A DNA stretch of 16,596 nucleotides from Thermoplasmata archaeon (GTDB lineage Archaea; Thermoplasmatota; Thermoplasmata; Thermoplasmatales; Thermoplasmataceae), in the NCBI GenBank assembly GCA_021801305.1, contig JAJYYD010000010.1:1-16596 (forward strand), read 5' to 3'. Shown piece by piece: positions 1 to 6,203 of the stretch (positions are counted from its first letter, which is position 1; the number at the start of each line of letters is the position of its first letter). The position numbers and the translations under genes are program-made. The notes below the pieces were generated by a model. That model was not told the origin of the DNA. It worked only from the letters and a program-made list of their open reading frames with translations, and did no database searches.

Positions 1-1
1 C

Positions 2-97
2 GGTCATGTCATGCAGACCATATCTGATTTATTAAAAATCAAGTCCCTCGAGGATTACCAGGAAAAGGACAGGGAGTTCAACCTGACAATGTACTGA
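2..97 (+). CDS. C-terminal end of an unidentified protein (truncated by window edge)
   Basis: An open frame runs from the window edge to a TGA at 95-97. It encodes the last 31 residues of a protein, ending in Asn-Leu-Thr-Met-Tyr and rich in charged residues (a Leu-Glu-Asp-Tyr-Gln-Glu-Lys-Asp stretch). The crotonase-family gene begins only 11 bp later on the same strand, so the two are probably cotranscribed and the lost protein may belong to acyl-CoA metabolism. That is inference from position alone. I cannot assign a family from this tail. Confidence 0.55.
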   Translation, partial: GHVMQTISDLLKIKSLEDYQEKDREFNLTMY

Positions 98-108
98 AGG
101 ATCATCAG

Positions 109-852
109 ATGGATATTTCCGGGAGAGGCAAGGTAGACTTAACTATCGACGAAGACAGGATAGGATGGATAACCATCTCAAATCTAGATGGAAACACCAT
201 TGATATAGAGGTTCTGCAGGATCTCCTTTCGGCCCTTACCGATGTCATGGGCGATGAAACCATCAGGGTGGTTGCTCTTACGGGAAAAGGAAGGAGGGCT
301 TTCTCTGTTGGATATAATGGTTCATGTGTAAGAATCAACGATCGTGGTTTCCTGAAGAATATCTACTCGCTTGGCTTTTCAATATCAAGGGCACTGCAGA
401 CGCTGAACCTTCCGGTTATAAGTGTTGTTGATGGCTTGGCGCTGGGTATGGGGCTTGAATTTGCCCTTTCTACCGACATGATCATTGCATCCGATCATTC
501 AAGATTCGGCATGCCGGACCTGAAGTTTGGACTGCCTTCTTTCACCGGGATCATACCGGAAATTATGGATCGTTTTCCATCACAGGCCTACAACAGAATA
601 ATTTCCGGAGAGATAATGAACGCTGTTGAAGCCAAATCCATGGGGTTTGTAAGCTCTGTTATGCCTGACAACAGCTTTTCAAAGGAATCCAGGAAATTTC
701 TCAAGGAGATAAATCCGGAACTTTTCACTTTTTATAAGTCAATGAGGAGCATGTCCGGCAGGTCATCCACTGTTGATCGCCTGTTTTTTGATGTATACGA
801 TACCTCAAAAATCAAGCTTAGGGAACTTTACACGTTCAGGAACTCATTATAG
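109..852 (+). CDS. Enoyl-CoA hydratase/isomerase (crotonase) family protein
   Basis: A 247-residue crotonase-fold protein, near the usual 255-260. The first oxyanion-hole segment is recognisable around residues 59-72 (Gly-Lys-Gly-Arg-Arg-Ala-Phe-Ser-Val-Gly). The family core follows at 101-141: Leu-Pro-Val-Ile-Ser-Val-Val-Asp-Gly, then Gly-Met-Gly-Leu-Glu-Phe, then Gly-Met-Pro-Asp-Leu. In enoyl-CoA hydratases two glutamates activate water. The first is present (Glu117) but the second position is Asp137, so hydratase activity is uncertain. Isomerase, dehalogenase-like or hydrolase activity remains possible, because crotonase-fold enzymes with Asp in this region do other CoA-thioester chemistry. 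The ATG at 109 follows the preceding stop by 11 bp with a GAAGG motif before it, suggesting an operon with the upstream gene. The family is secure; the substrate is unknown. Confidence 0.88.
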   Translation: MDISGRGKVDLTIDEDRIGWITISNLDGNTIDIEVLQDLLSALTDVMGDETIRVVALTGKGRRAFSVGYNGSCVRINDRGFLKNIYSLGFSISRALQTLNLPVISVVDGLALGMGLEFALSTDMIIASDHSRFGMPDLKFGLPSFTGIIPEIMDRFPSQAYNRIISGEIMNAVEAKSMGFVSSVMPDNSFSKESRKFLKEINPELFTFYKSMRSMSGRSSTVDRLFFDVYDTSKIKLRELYTFRNSL

Positions 853-926
853 GGAGAGGTCAAAGAAAACCATTATCCTCCCATCTCCTGAATTTAAGTA
901 AATGGGATTGATTTTATGCGGAAAGT

Positions 927-1760
927 TCAGTTGGAAAACAGTTCCTTGTTCTCCTGCTTAGCCTGATCCATTCTGCGCCTCTCAATCCTCCTTGCAAAAT
1001 AATACCCGCCAAAGTACAGTATCATCATGGGGACTGACATAACAATCATGGTGAATCCAGTCACGCCCGGTGAGAAGATCATCCCGAATATGAGTGATGC
1101 TACTACTGCATATCTCCAGTTTTTCCTCCAGTAGTCCGAGTTCACAATACCCAGCCTTGTGATTGCAACCATTATTACCGGGAGTTCAAAGGCGAGCCCG
1201 AATGTCAGTACATATATGAAGAGGAACGAAACAAAATTCATGAGGCCCATTGTTGTGCTGGCACCAAGACCTAGATCAAATCTGTTGAATATTATAAAAA
1301 GCTCCGGGGCGATGAGCCACAGTCCAACAAATGATCCAGCGGCAAAAAGACCTGAGGCCGGTATCACAAGTGATTTCACCATGTCCCTCTCTGATTTCTT
1401 GAGTGCCGGGTTTAAAAATCTCGAGATCTGGTAAACCGTATATGGCATTGAAAGCACAAGGGCCATAAACATTGTCAGGTACAGGTCAGCTGCGACACCA
1501 TCTGTAGGTCGAAAAACCAGTATTTCTGTGCCCTTGGGCAGGACATGGCTCTCAACAAGTGCGAGAAACTGACTTCCCATATTCCTGTAAACATTTGGAT
1601 AAATGAAAGGGAACTTAAAACCAAAAAGATCCAGCGTCTGGATCCTGAAGATCATGAGAAAAATGAAGACTGATCCAAATACATAAAAAATCCTTATAAC
1701 TCGATATCGAAGCTCATCGAGATTCTTAAAGAGCAGCGGTAGAAGCTCCTCGTCGCTCAT
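927..1760 (-). CDS. tatC: TatC, Sec-independent twin-arginine translocase subunit
   Basis: A polytopic membrane protein of 277 residues, the signal-peptide receptor of the twin-arginine translocase that exports folded proteins. The N-terminal cytoplasmic signature is present as Asn-Leu-Asp-Glu-Leu-Arg-Tyr-Arg (13-20), with Asn where His is usual. The loop after the second helix carries Asn-Pro-Ala-Leu-Lys-Lys-Ser-Glu-Arg (117-125), including the conserved glutamate used in signal-peptide binding. A further conserved Phe-Glu-Leu-Pro lies at 191-194. About six hydrophobic segments are visible. The first external loop (about 41-92) is long. The C-terminus is positively charged (Arg-Arg-Ile-Glu-Arg-Arg-Arg), as expected for the cytoplasmic side. 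Its ATG overlaps the tatA stop (ATGA), so the two are translationally coupled. No substrate with a clear twin-arginine signal is encoded in this window. Confidence 0.95.
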   Translation of the reverse strand: MSDEELLPLLFKNLDELRYRVIRIFYVFGSVFIFLMIFRIQTLDLFGFKFPFIYPNVYRNMGSQFLALVESHVLPKGTEILVFRPTDGVAADLYLTMFMALVLSMPYTVYQISRFLNPALKKSERDMVKSLVIPASGLFAAGSFVGLWLIAPELFIIFNRFDLGLGASTTMGLMNFVSFLFIYVLTFGLAFELPVIMVAITRLGIVNSDYWRKNWRYAVVASLIFGMIFSPGVTGFTMIVMSVPMMILYFGGYYFARRIERRRMDQAKQENKELFSN

Positions 1761-2056
1761 TGGTTATTGCTGAGTTTTTCTCTTATCTCTGTCTTAAGCT
1801 GTTCTTCGCTTTTTCCAGATGTTTCAATTCCCAGGTTCTTTGCTGCTTCACTGAAGTTTATTTCAGAGGGCTTTACAGATGAAGCATCCGGGTTCATTGA
1901 TTTCCTGAGCTCATTTTCCAGTTCAACCTGTCCTCTTTTAAATTCTCCTGTCGCTCTACCCAGATTCCTGGCAAATTCTGGTATTTTCTTTGTGCTGCCA
2001 AAGAGCACCAAAATTACCACTATTACAATTGCCCATTCAATGGGTGCATCAATCAT
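1757..2056 (-). CDS. tatA: TatA-type pore-forming subunit of the twin-arginine translocase
   Basis: A 99-residue protein starting at the ATG at 2056. A longer frame begins at a TTG 15 bp upstream, but the ATG gives the canonical short N-terminus: Ile-Glu-Trp, one hydrophobic helix (about 8-19), then Leu-Phe-Gly-Ser-Thr-Lys-Lys-Ile-Pro-Glu (18-27) and an amphipathic helix with Asn-Leu-Gly-Arg-Ala-Thr-Gly-Glu-Phe-Lys (31-40). These are hallmarks of TatA, which polymerises to let folded proteins pass. The C-terminal part (about 67-95) contains Ala-Lys-Asn-Leu-Gly-Ile-Glu-Thr-Ser-Gly-Lys-Ser-Glu-Glu-Gln-Leu, resembling the small helical tails of other archaeal TatA proteins. It lies upstream of tatC with an ATGA overlap. 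A GGAG motif precedes the ATG by about 5 nt, and TATA-like sequences lie near 2078-2096. Confidence 0.93.
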   Translation of the reverse strand: MIDAPIEWAIVIVVILVLFGSTKKIPEFARNLGRATGEFKRGQVELENELRKSMNPDASSVKPSEINFSEAAKNLGIETSGKSEEQLKTEIREKLSNNQ

Positions 2057-2076
2057 ACTGACTCCAATCAAAAATC

Positions 2077-2096
2077 TCTATTTAAACTTTATAATG
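2077..2096 (-). promoter_or_regulatory. TATA-like promoter region of tatA-tatC
   Basis: Read on the minus strand, two overlapping AT-rich boxes occur (CATTATAAAG, then GTTTAAATAG). The nearer one is about 26 nt before the tatA ATG, the distance expected for a leaderless archaeal transcript. The farther one would leave a short leader containing the GGAG motif. Assigned by sequence and spacing only. Confidence 0.45.
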
Positions 2097-2148
2097 ATGG
2101 CTTTTAAAATAGCGTATAAATTTGATTTAACAAGTGTTTCCTTAAAGA

Positions 2149-2472
2149 TTATCCTATGTCCACTTCAACTTCAAAATTCTTTTCCCTGTACTTTGAGCAT
2201 ATGTCAAGCATCTTTTCCCTGATGCCGCTGGGAATTGTGCTGAAAGACAGCGCTACGGCTTTCTTGTTGTTATTCACAACAACAAATCCCAGAGTCTTGT
2301 CATCCGGCATAACCGTATCAGTTCTTGCATAGGTCTCTATGAATTCAGCCATGCTCTCTGCAGGATAGTCAGAAATAAGCACTTCAAGAAGGTCACTGAA
2401 CGAATCAGGAAGTCTGGATATATCAACACAAATTGTGGATGGGTGAATATCACCCATTACCACGTTATACAT
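2149..2472 (-). CDS. Hypothetical protein, 107 residues
   Basis: I do not recognise this protein. The open frame can be extended to a TTG at 2487, but the first ATG at 2472 has a TATA-like GTATAAG motif about 25-30 nt upstream (near 2497-2508) and is preferred; another in-frame ATG lies at 2457. The product is soluble and acidic, with two cysteines, a hydrophobic strand (Leu-Gly-Phe-Val-Val-Val-Asn-Asn-Asn, about 61-69) and a charged C-terminus ending Glu-Val-Glu-Val-Asp-Ile-Gly. No signal peptide or membrane helix is evident. It lies 25 bp downstream of the peroxiredoxin stop on the same strand, so readthrough from that gene is plausible and a role in oxidative stress is possible, but nothing in the protein shows it. 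Confidence 0.6.
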   Translation of the reverse strand: MYNVVMGDIHPSTICVDISRLPDSFSDLLEVLISDYPAESMAEFIETYARTDTVMPDDKTLGFVVVNNNKKAVALSFSTIPSGIREKMLDICSKYREKNFEVEVDIG

Positions 2473-2497
2473 GGCGCATTCTACCAATTAAACCAAC

Positions 2498-3112
2498 TTA
2501 TACTTTTACTCTCTTGAGGTACCATCTCTCGGCTCCAGCTTCCTTCTCCCTGGCTAGTGCGTCTTTCAGGGTTCCGGGTGCCGAGGCAATTCCTGAGTCT
2601 CCGGGTTCCCAGTTGGCTCCGGTTGCAAGCTTGTTTGCCCAGTTGAACTGTAAGGCTTTTATGACTCTCAGTATCTCCTTGATATTTCTTCCAGTCTCCG
2701 CAGGATAGTAAATCATCCATCTTACAACCTGGTTTGGATCTATGATGAAAACACCCCTCACCGTGGTTCCAACTTTTGGATCAAGCAGGTTGAATTCTGT
2801 GGCAACTTCCCTGTCAAGATCCGCCAGAACCGGGAAAGGAACCTCGATTCCATATTTTTCCTTGATGTCTTTCAGCCATGCGATGTGTGAATAAATGCTG
2901 TCCACACTCAATCCTATTAGTTCTACTCCCAGTTTCTTGAAATCTTCATAGGATTCACTGAATGCCATAAACTCCGTTGTGCATACCGGCGTGAAATCCG
3001 CTGGGTGTGAAAATAAGAGAACCCATTTCCCCTTGTAGTTTGAGAGTGTTATCGGTCCCTGCGTTGAATTCACTGTAAAATCCGGTGCCTTCTGTCCTAA
3101 TGTTACTGCCAT
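2498..3112 (-). CDS. Peroxiredoxin, Prx6-type with a single cysteine
   Basis: A thiol peroxidase of 204 residues that reduces hydrogen peroxide and organic hydroperoxides. The active-site signature Pro-Ala-Asp-Phe-Thr-Pro-Val-Cys-Thr-Thr-Glu lies at 37-47, with peroxidatic Cys44, Thr41 and the conserved Arg119. The C-terminal region has the Prx6 marker Ala-Asn-Trp-Glu-Pro-Gly-Asp (166-172). Cys44 is the only cysteine in the protein. Where archaeal relatives often end with Trp-Trp/Tyr-Phe-Cys and a Cys-x-x-Cys-like tail, this one has Trp-Tyr-Leu-Lys-Arg-Val-Lys-Val. It should therefore act as a true 1-Cys enzyme, re-reduced by an external thiol. The ATG is preceded by a good GGTGAT ribosome site (3119-3124) and a TATA-like box. 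I leave the symbol empty because naming in this family is inconsistent. Confidence 0.95.
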   Translation of the reverse strand: MAVTLGQKAPDFTVNSTQGPITLSNYKGKWVLLFSHPADFTPVCTTEFMAFSESYEDFKKLGVELIGLSVDSIYSHIAWLKDIKEKYGIEVPFPVLADLDREVATEFNLLDPKVGTTVRGVFIIDPNQVVRWMIYYPAETGRNIKEILRVIKALQFNWANKLATGANWEPGDSGIASAPGTLKDALAREKEAGAERWYLKRVKV

Positions 3113-3118
3113 ATTTTA

Positions 3119-3152
3119 ATCACCTTAACTAAATCCTGCATTATTTAATAAG
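3119..3152 (-). promoter_or_regulatory. Peroxiredoxin promoter and ribosome-binding site
   Basis: On the minus strand, CTTATTAAATAA (3141-3152) is a TATA-like box and GGTGAT (3119-3124) is a Shine-Dalgarno motif 6 nt before the ATG. Unlike many genes here, this one appears to have a short leader with a ribosome site. The remaining sequence up to 3336 shows no gene. Confidence 0.5.
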
Positions 3153-3336
3153 CATTTTGTTAATTTATGCGATTTATTCTTGGTGGTACGGGATACGTGG
3201 AAAATGTGCATTCATATCGTATTCATCATGATGGCTACCAGGTACTTCGGTAATGATTATTTGTGCATTTCCTCGGTTTGATTCTACTCCTCTCCCTAAT
3301 GATGCAGGATTTCTGCCTCATGAATGATAAATTTGG

Positions 3337-3342
3337 AAAAAA
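3337..3342 (-). terminator. Possible U-tract terminator after hemB
   Basis: A run of six T on the coding (minus) strand begins 8 nt after the hemB stop. Archaeal terminators often need only such a U-rich tract, with no hairpin. Weak evidence on its own. Confidence 0.35.
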
Positions 3343-3350
3343 TAACGGGG

Positions 3351-4316
3351 TCACTGCTCCACATTTTCCATAAACCATTCCGCAAAGTAAGTTATCAGCA
3401 TATCTGCGCCTGCCCTGAACACTGATGTCATGCCTTCGAGTATGATATTTTCATTCATGTAACCATCAAGTATTGCTTTCTTGATCATGCTGTATTCACC
3501 GCTGACACTGTAGGCAGCCAGTGGGAGGTCAAATCTTCTCCTGGCCTCTGAAATGACATCAAGATAAAAAATAGCCGGTTTCACCATTATCATGTCCGCT
3601 CCCTCTTTTATGTCAAGATCGATCTCCCTCATGGCCTCTCTTGAATTGCGCCAGTCCATCTGGTAAGTCTTTCTGTCCCCAAATCCCGGGGCAGACTTGA
3701 CAGCCTCCCTGAAGGGGCCAAAGAGGTTTGAAGAGTATTTTGCGCTGTACGCGAGAATTGAAGTGTTGTTAAATCCAGACTGGTCAAGGGCTTTTCTTAT
3801 TGAACCAACCTGTCCGTCCATCATGCCGCTTGGTGCTATCACGTCCGATCCACTTTCTGCATAACTTAGTGCAATGCGGTCATAAACATCAAGGGTCCTG
3901 TCATTATTTATAACGGATTTCTCAACTATGCCGCAGTGTCCATGATCGGTATACTCGCAGAGGCAGAGATCAGTCATGACAGTCAGCGAAGTCTTCTCCT
4001 TGGCAAGCTTAACAGCTTTCTGCACTCCGCCATTGGGATCGTACGCAGAGGAACCCATGGCATCCTTGTGGGCTGGAACACCGAAAAGGAGGATGTTCCT
4101 TATTCCTTTGGTCTCAAGGCTCTCCAGGTACTTCCCGACCATTTCCAGCGGGTATGTGTAAATTCCCGGCATGGAGTTAATAGGAGCCATATTCTTCAGA
4201 TTTTCATCCACAAAAACAGGCATGATGAGCTTTGATGGATCAATCCGGGTTTCTGCCACTAGGTCACGCATTCGCGGTGTTGTTCTTGTCCTTCTCATCC
4301 TTGTTGCCGGAAACAT
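3351..4316 (-). CDS. hemB: Delta-aminolevulinic acid dehydratase (porphobilinogen synthase)
   Basis: HemB condenses two molecules of 5-aminolevulinate into porphobilinogen, the first common pyrrole of heme and other tetrapyrroles. The 321-residue length is typical. The zinc-binding loop Asp-Leu-Cys-Leu-Cys-Glu-Tyr-Thr-Asp-His-Gly-His-Cys-Gly (116-129) has all three cysteines (118, 120, 128), so this is a zinc-dependent form. The two Schiff-base lysines are in Tyr-Ser-Ala-Lys-Tyr-Ser-Ser (Lys193) and Met-Val-Lys-Pro-Ala (Lys246). The ATG at 4316 has no ribosome site but has a TATA-like box about 25 nt upstream, fitting a leaderless mRNA. It diverges from the small gene at 4360. hemA, for an earlier pathway step, lies over 11 kb away. 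Confidence 0.97.
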   Translation of the reverse strand: MFPATRMRRTRTTPRMRDLVAETRIDPSKLIMPVFVDENLKNMAPINSMPGIYTYPLEMVGKYLESLETKGIRNILLFGVPAHKDAMGSSAYDPNGGVQKAVKLAKEKTSLTVMTDLCLCEYTDHGHCGIVEKSVINNDRTLDVYDRIALSYAESGSDVIAPSGMMDGQVGSIRKALDQSGFNNTSILAYSAKYSSNLFGPFREAVKSAPGFGDRKTYQMDWRNSREAMREIDLDIKEGADMIMVKPAIFYLDVISEARRRFDLPLAAYSVSGEYSMIKKAILDGYMNENIILEGMTSVFRAGADMLITYFAEWFMENVEQ

Positions 4317-4337
4317 AAATACTTAATCATTCAGTGG

Positions 4338-4350
4338 ATTAAAGCTTATT
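4338..4350. promoter_or_regulatory. Symmetric TATA-like element between hemB and the divergent small gene
   Basis: The sequence ATTAAAGCTTATT has a palindromic AAGCTT core at 4342-4347. Read leftwards it gives AAGCTTTAAT about 27 nt before the hemB ATG. Read rightwards it gives ATTAAAGCTT, 17 nt before the TTG at 4360 and about 28 nt before the in-frame GTG at 4372. One element could position TBP for both directions. Confidence 0.4.
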
Positions 4351-4359
4351 GGGATTTCA

Positions 4360-4749
4360 TTGAAGTACCGGGTGAGTTCAAAGGGAGAAATGCTTGTGGA
4401 AAGTGAGGTATCCGAATTCCTCAGGTCAGAAGCTGATATGGAAGTAAATATTTTCGACAGCGCCAGGAAAATTTCCGAAAAGGCAATTTCTCATTTCCAC
4501 GAAATTTACGGGATAAACCATGTAAGGGTAATTTACGAAGACCTTGGTTTTGAAATAGACAGCAACAGGATCATAGCCTCCGGGAGGGTAAATTCCACCG
4601 ACTTGGACAAGGCACAGTCAGGTTCCGTCTACCTTGTGTCATCATCTCTCATAGCACTCTGGGAACTTACGTCAACCATGGGTATGAAGACACAGGGTTA
4701 CAGGTCCATAAAAAACCTTAGCATAGTCTCCATAGAAGAACTGCATTAG
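4360..4749 (+). CDS. Small protein resembling a degenerate MoaC (cyclic pyranopterin monophosphate synthase) fold
   Basis: This 129-residue product has no motif I can assign with certainty. Its pattern follows MoaC. An initial strand (Tyr-Arg-Val-Ser-Ser-Lys-Gly-Glu-Met-Leu-Val) is followed by Ile-Phe-Asp-Ser-Ala-Arg-Lys-Ile-Ser (31-39), where MoaC has Ala-Thr-Ala-Arg-Ile-Ala-Gly. After two strands comes a helix, Ser-Val-Tyr-Leu-Val-Ser-Ser-Ser-Leu-Ile-Ala-Leu-Trp-Glu-Leu (89-103), where MoaC has the helix ending Thr-Ile-Tyr-Asp-Met; the end (Ile-Lys-Asn-Leu-Ser-Ile-Val-Ser-Ile-Glu-Glu) matches its last strand. The MoaC catalytic motifs (Lys-Arg-Thr, Cys-His-Pro, Lys-Thr-Gly-Val-Glu-Met-Glu and the Lys after Asp-Met) are absent, so if homologous it is not a standard enzyme. 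The start is TTG at 4360, or possibly GTG at 4372. The MoaC relation is inference, perhaps 40% likely. Confidence 0.7.
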   Translation: MKYRVSSKGEMLVESEVSEFLRSEADMEVNIFDSARKISEKAISHFHEIYGINHVRVIYEDLGFEIDSNRIIASGRVNSTDLDKAQSGSVYLVSSSLIALWELTSTMGMKTQGYRSIKNLSIVSIEELH

Positions 4750-4757
4750 CCAAAGCA

Positions 4758-6203
4758 CTACACTATTTCTGAAAGCTTCATAACAGGCCATCTGTCCGCA
4801 TCATATTTTGGCGTTGCAGCATAGAGCCTCCTGTTTGAGGAATTGACCAGGACATATCCGTTTGCCTCCCTGAAATGTATTGTGAGGCTGGCGTAATGGC
4901 TTATCCTCTTGTAGTAATCATCGTCCGTGATGATTATTATTGCCCCGGTGGGCCTCAGGCCGTTGATCAGATTCAGAAGATCGCCGAAAAATTCGTACCC
5001 GTACGTGAATATGAGAAAATCTGAGGAAAAGAAGTACAGGTTTGGCCTGGACGAGTTGGAAAGAAAGAAATCCACGACTTCATTTGGGAAATCTTCCGCT
5101 ATGCTTTTTCCTTCAAGGTTTATGATAAATGAATTGGATTTTTTGGATTTCTCCGCTGTTATGTAATGCTTCAGGTTCTCAGTCTCGAGGCTGGCTGTAA
5201 GAACCCTTGACGATTCATAACTTCCGGAAGTAACATCTATGACTCCCCGGTTCTGGGAAATGGCATTTTTTATCATGTTGTTTTTCATTAGGTTTACCAG
5301 GTCGTTGACTCCGGTTGATTCATCCTCACGGTGAAGTATTATCAAGGATCCCAGGGGAACACTGTCCTCCCCGGTTGGGTTGAGTTTTGTCAGTTCCGCA
5401 CTTCCAAGTGGAACCTGGAAGAGATCGGTATTTTCAACCTTAGGCATCTTTATCTTCGTGTTGGGATACAGCACGGGTCCCCGGTCAAGGGGCAGGAATC
5501 TGCCTGCATAAAGAGAATAGATATAAATTGGCGATGATGAAATTGATATTCCTCTGAGCTTTTCAATGGTTGCAGTTCTGACAAGAAAATCATTCTTGAG
5601 GTAATAATCCATTGATATTACACCATCTGCAAAATATTCCAGTTTTGGCTTCTCCTTTGCCTCTATAATCACAATGAGGTTTGCACCGGATTTTTCAACA
5701 AGATCCGTATTCAACAGGGAAAAAAGCACATTCTCATTCATATCGTACTTTTCAGCAATGGCATCAATTGAATCTATGACTATGATAGGGTTACCGTTAA
5801 AATTCTTGTCAACAAAATTATAGATTAACTTGATCTCCGGTAAAAGGTCCTGTATGTTCAGGACGAGGTTTCCCTCAATCGAGGTGCTCATTTTGCCTTC
5901 TTCAATCATTCGCTCAAGCTTTGATAGGGATTCTGTATTCACATTGACCAGTTCGCTGGTGGCAGCATCCTCAGTTTTTATGGAAACGCTTTCCAGCCAT
6001 TTGAATGTCTCGTATAGAGAGGCGTCCGAAGACCTGGATGAAAGGTATGAAACAGGGGAGTTCTCCCTGACACTCTCCAGGAATTCCAGTGCAAATGTGG
6101 TTTTACCTGCTCCGGGTTTTCCCTTGACAATTAGAGATCTTCCCCTGCTCTGGGAAAAAAACTCATTTATCTTGCCAAACAGGCTCTCGTTTTCCATTTC
6201 CAC
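4758..6203 (-). CDS. KaiC/GvpD-like RecA-fold ATPase with a degenerate second domain
   Basis: A 481-residue cytosolic P-loop protein. The first domain has a perfect Walker A, Gly-Lys-Pro-Gly-Ala-Gly-Lys-Thr-Thr (28-36), and a Walker B, Ile-Ile-Val-Ile-Asp-Ser-Ile-Asp (140-147). It also has the KaiC-type end segment Ala-Asp-Gly-Val-Ile (192-196), followed by Arg-Thr-Ala-Thr-Ile-Glu-Lys-Leu-Arg-Gly (209-218). A linker leads to a second unit whose opening, Pro-Leu-Gly-Ser-Leu-Ile-Ile-Leu (283-290), is where KaiC repeats start their next P-loop; here the loop reads His-Arg-Glu-Asp-Glu-Ser-Thr-Gly-Val-Asn, with no Gly-Lys-Thr. So one intact and one decayed ATP site are inferred. GvpD-type regulators are the nearest family I know. 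The start is GTG at 6203, directly after the upstream stop, or ATG at 6197, 9 nt after a GAGGT motif. It is the second gene of an operon with the DUF835 gene. Its role is probably regulatory, but unproven. Confidence 0.85.
   Translation of the reverse strand: MEMENESLFGKINEFFSQSRGRSLIVKGKPGAGKTTFALEFLESVRENSPVSYLSSRSSDASLYETFKWLESVSIKTEDAATSELVNVNTESLSKLERMIEEGKMSTSIEGNLVLNIQDLLPEIKLIYNFVDKNFNGNPIIVIDSIDAIAEKYDMNENVLFSLLNTDLVEKSGANLIVIIEAKEKPKLEYFADGVISMDYYLKNDFLVRTATIEKLRGISISSSPIYIYSLYAGRFLPLDRGPVLYPNTKIKMPKVENTDLFQVPLGSAELTKLNPTGEDSVPLGSLIILHREDESTGVNDLVNLMKNNMIKNAISQNRGVIDVTSGSYESSRVLTASLETENLKHYITAEKSKKSNSFIINLEGKSIAEDFPNEVVDFFLSNSSRPNLYFFSSDFLIFTYGYEFFGDLLNLINGLRPTGAIIIITDDDYYKRISHYASLTIHFREANGYVLVNSSNRRLYAATPKYDADRWPVMKLSEIV

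Noticed and set aside
853..926. GGGAGAGG and CCTCCCATCTCC as a terminator hairpin between the crotonase gene and tatC
   Set aside because: The arms pair imperfectly and no clear T-tract follows on either strand.
2425..2500. tRNA-like sequence on the minus strand near the start of the 107-residue gene (a TTTAATTGGTAGAAT D-arm-like segment and two small hairpins)
   Set aside because: The putative T-arm has a 5-nt loop without TTC, the anticodon-like loop is also 5 nt, and no acceptor stem forms. Resemblance is probably chance, at most a relic.
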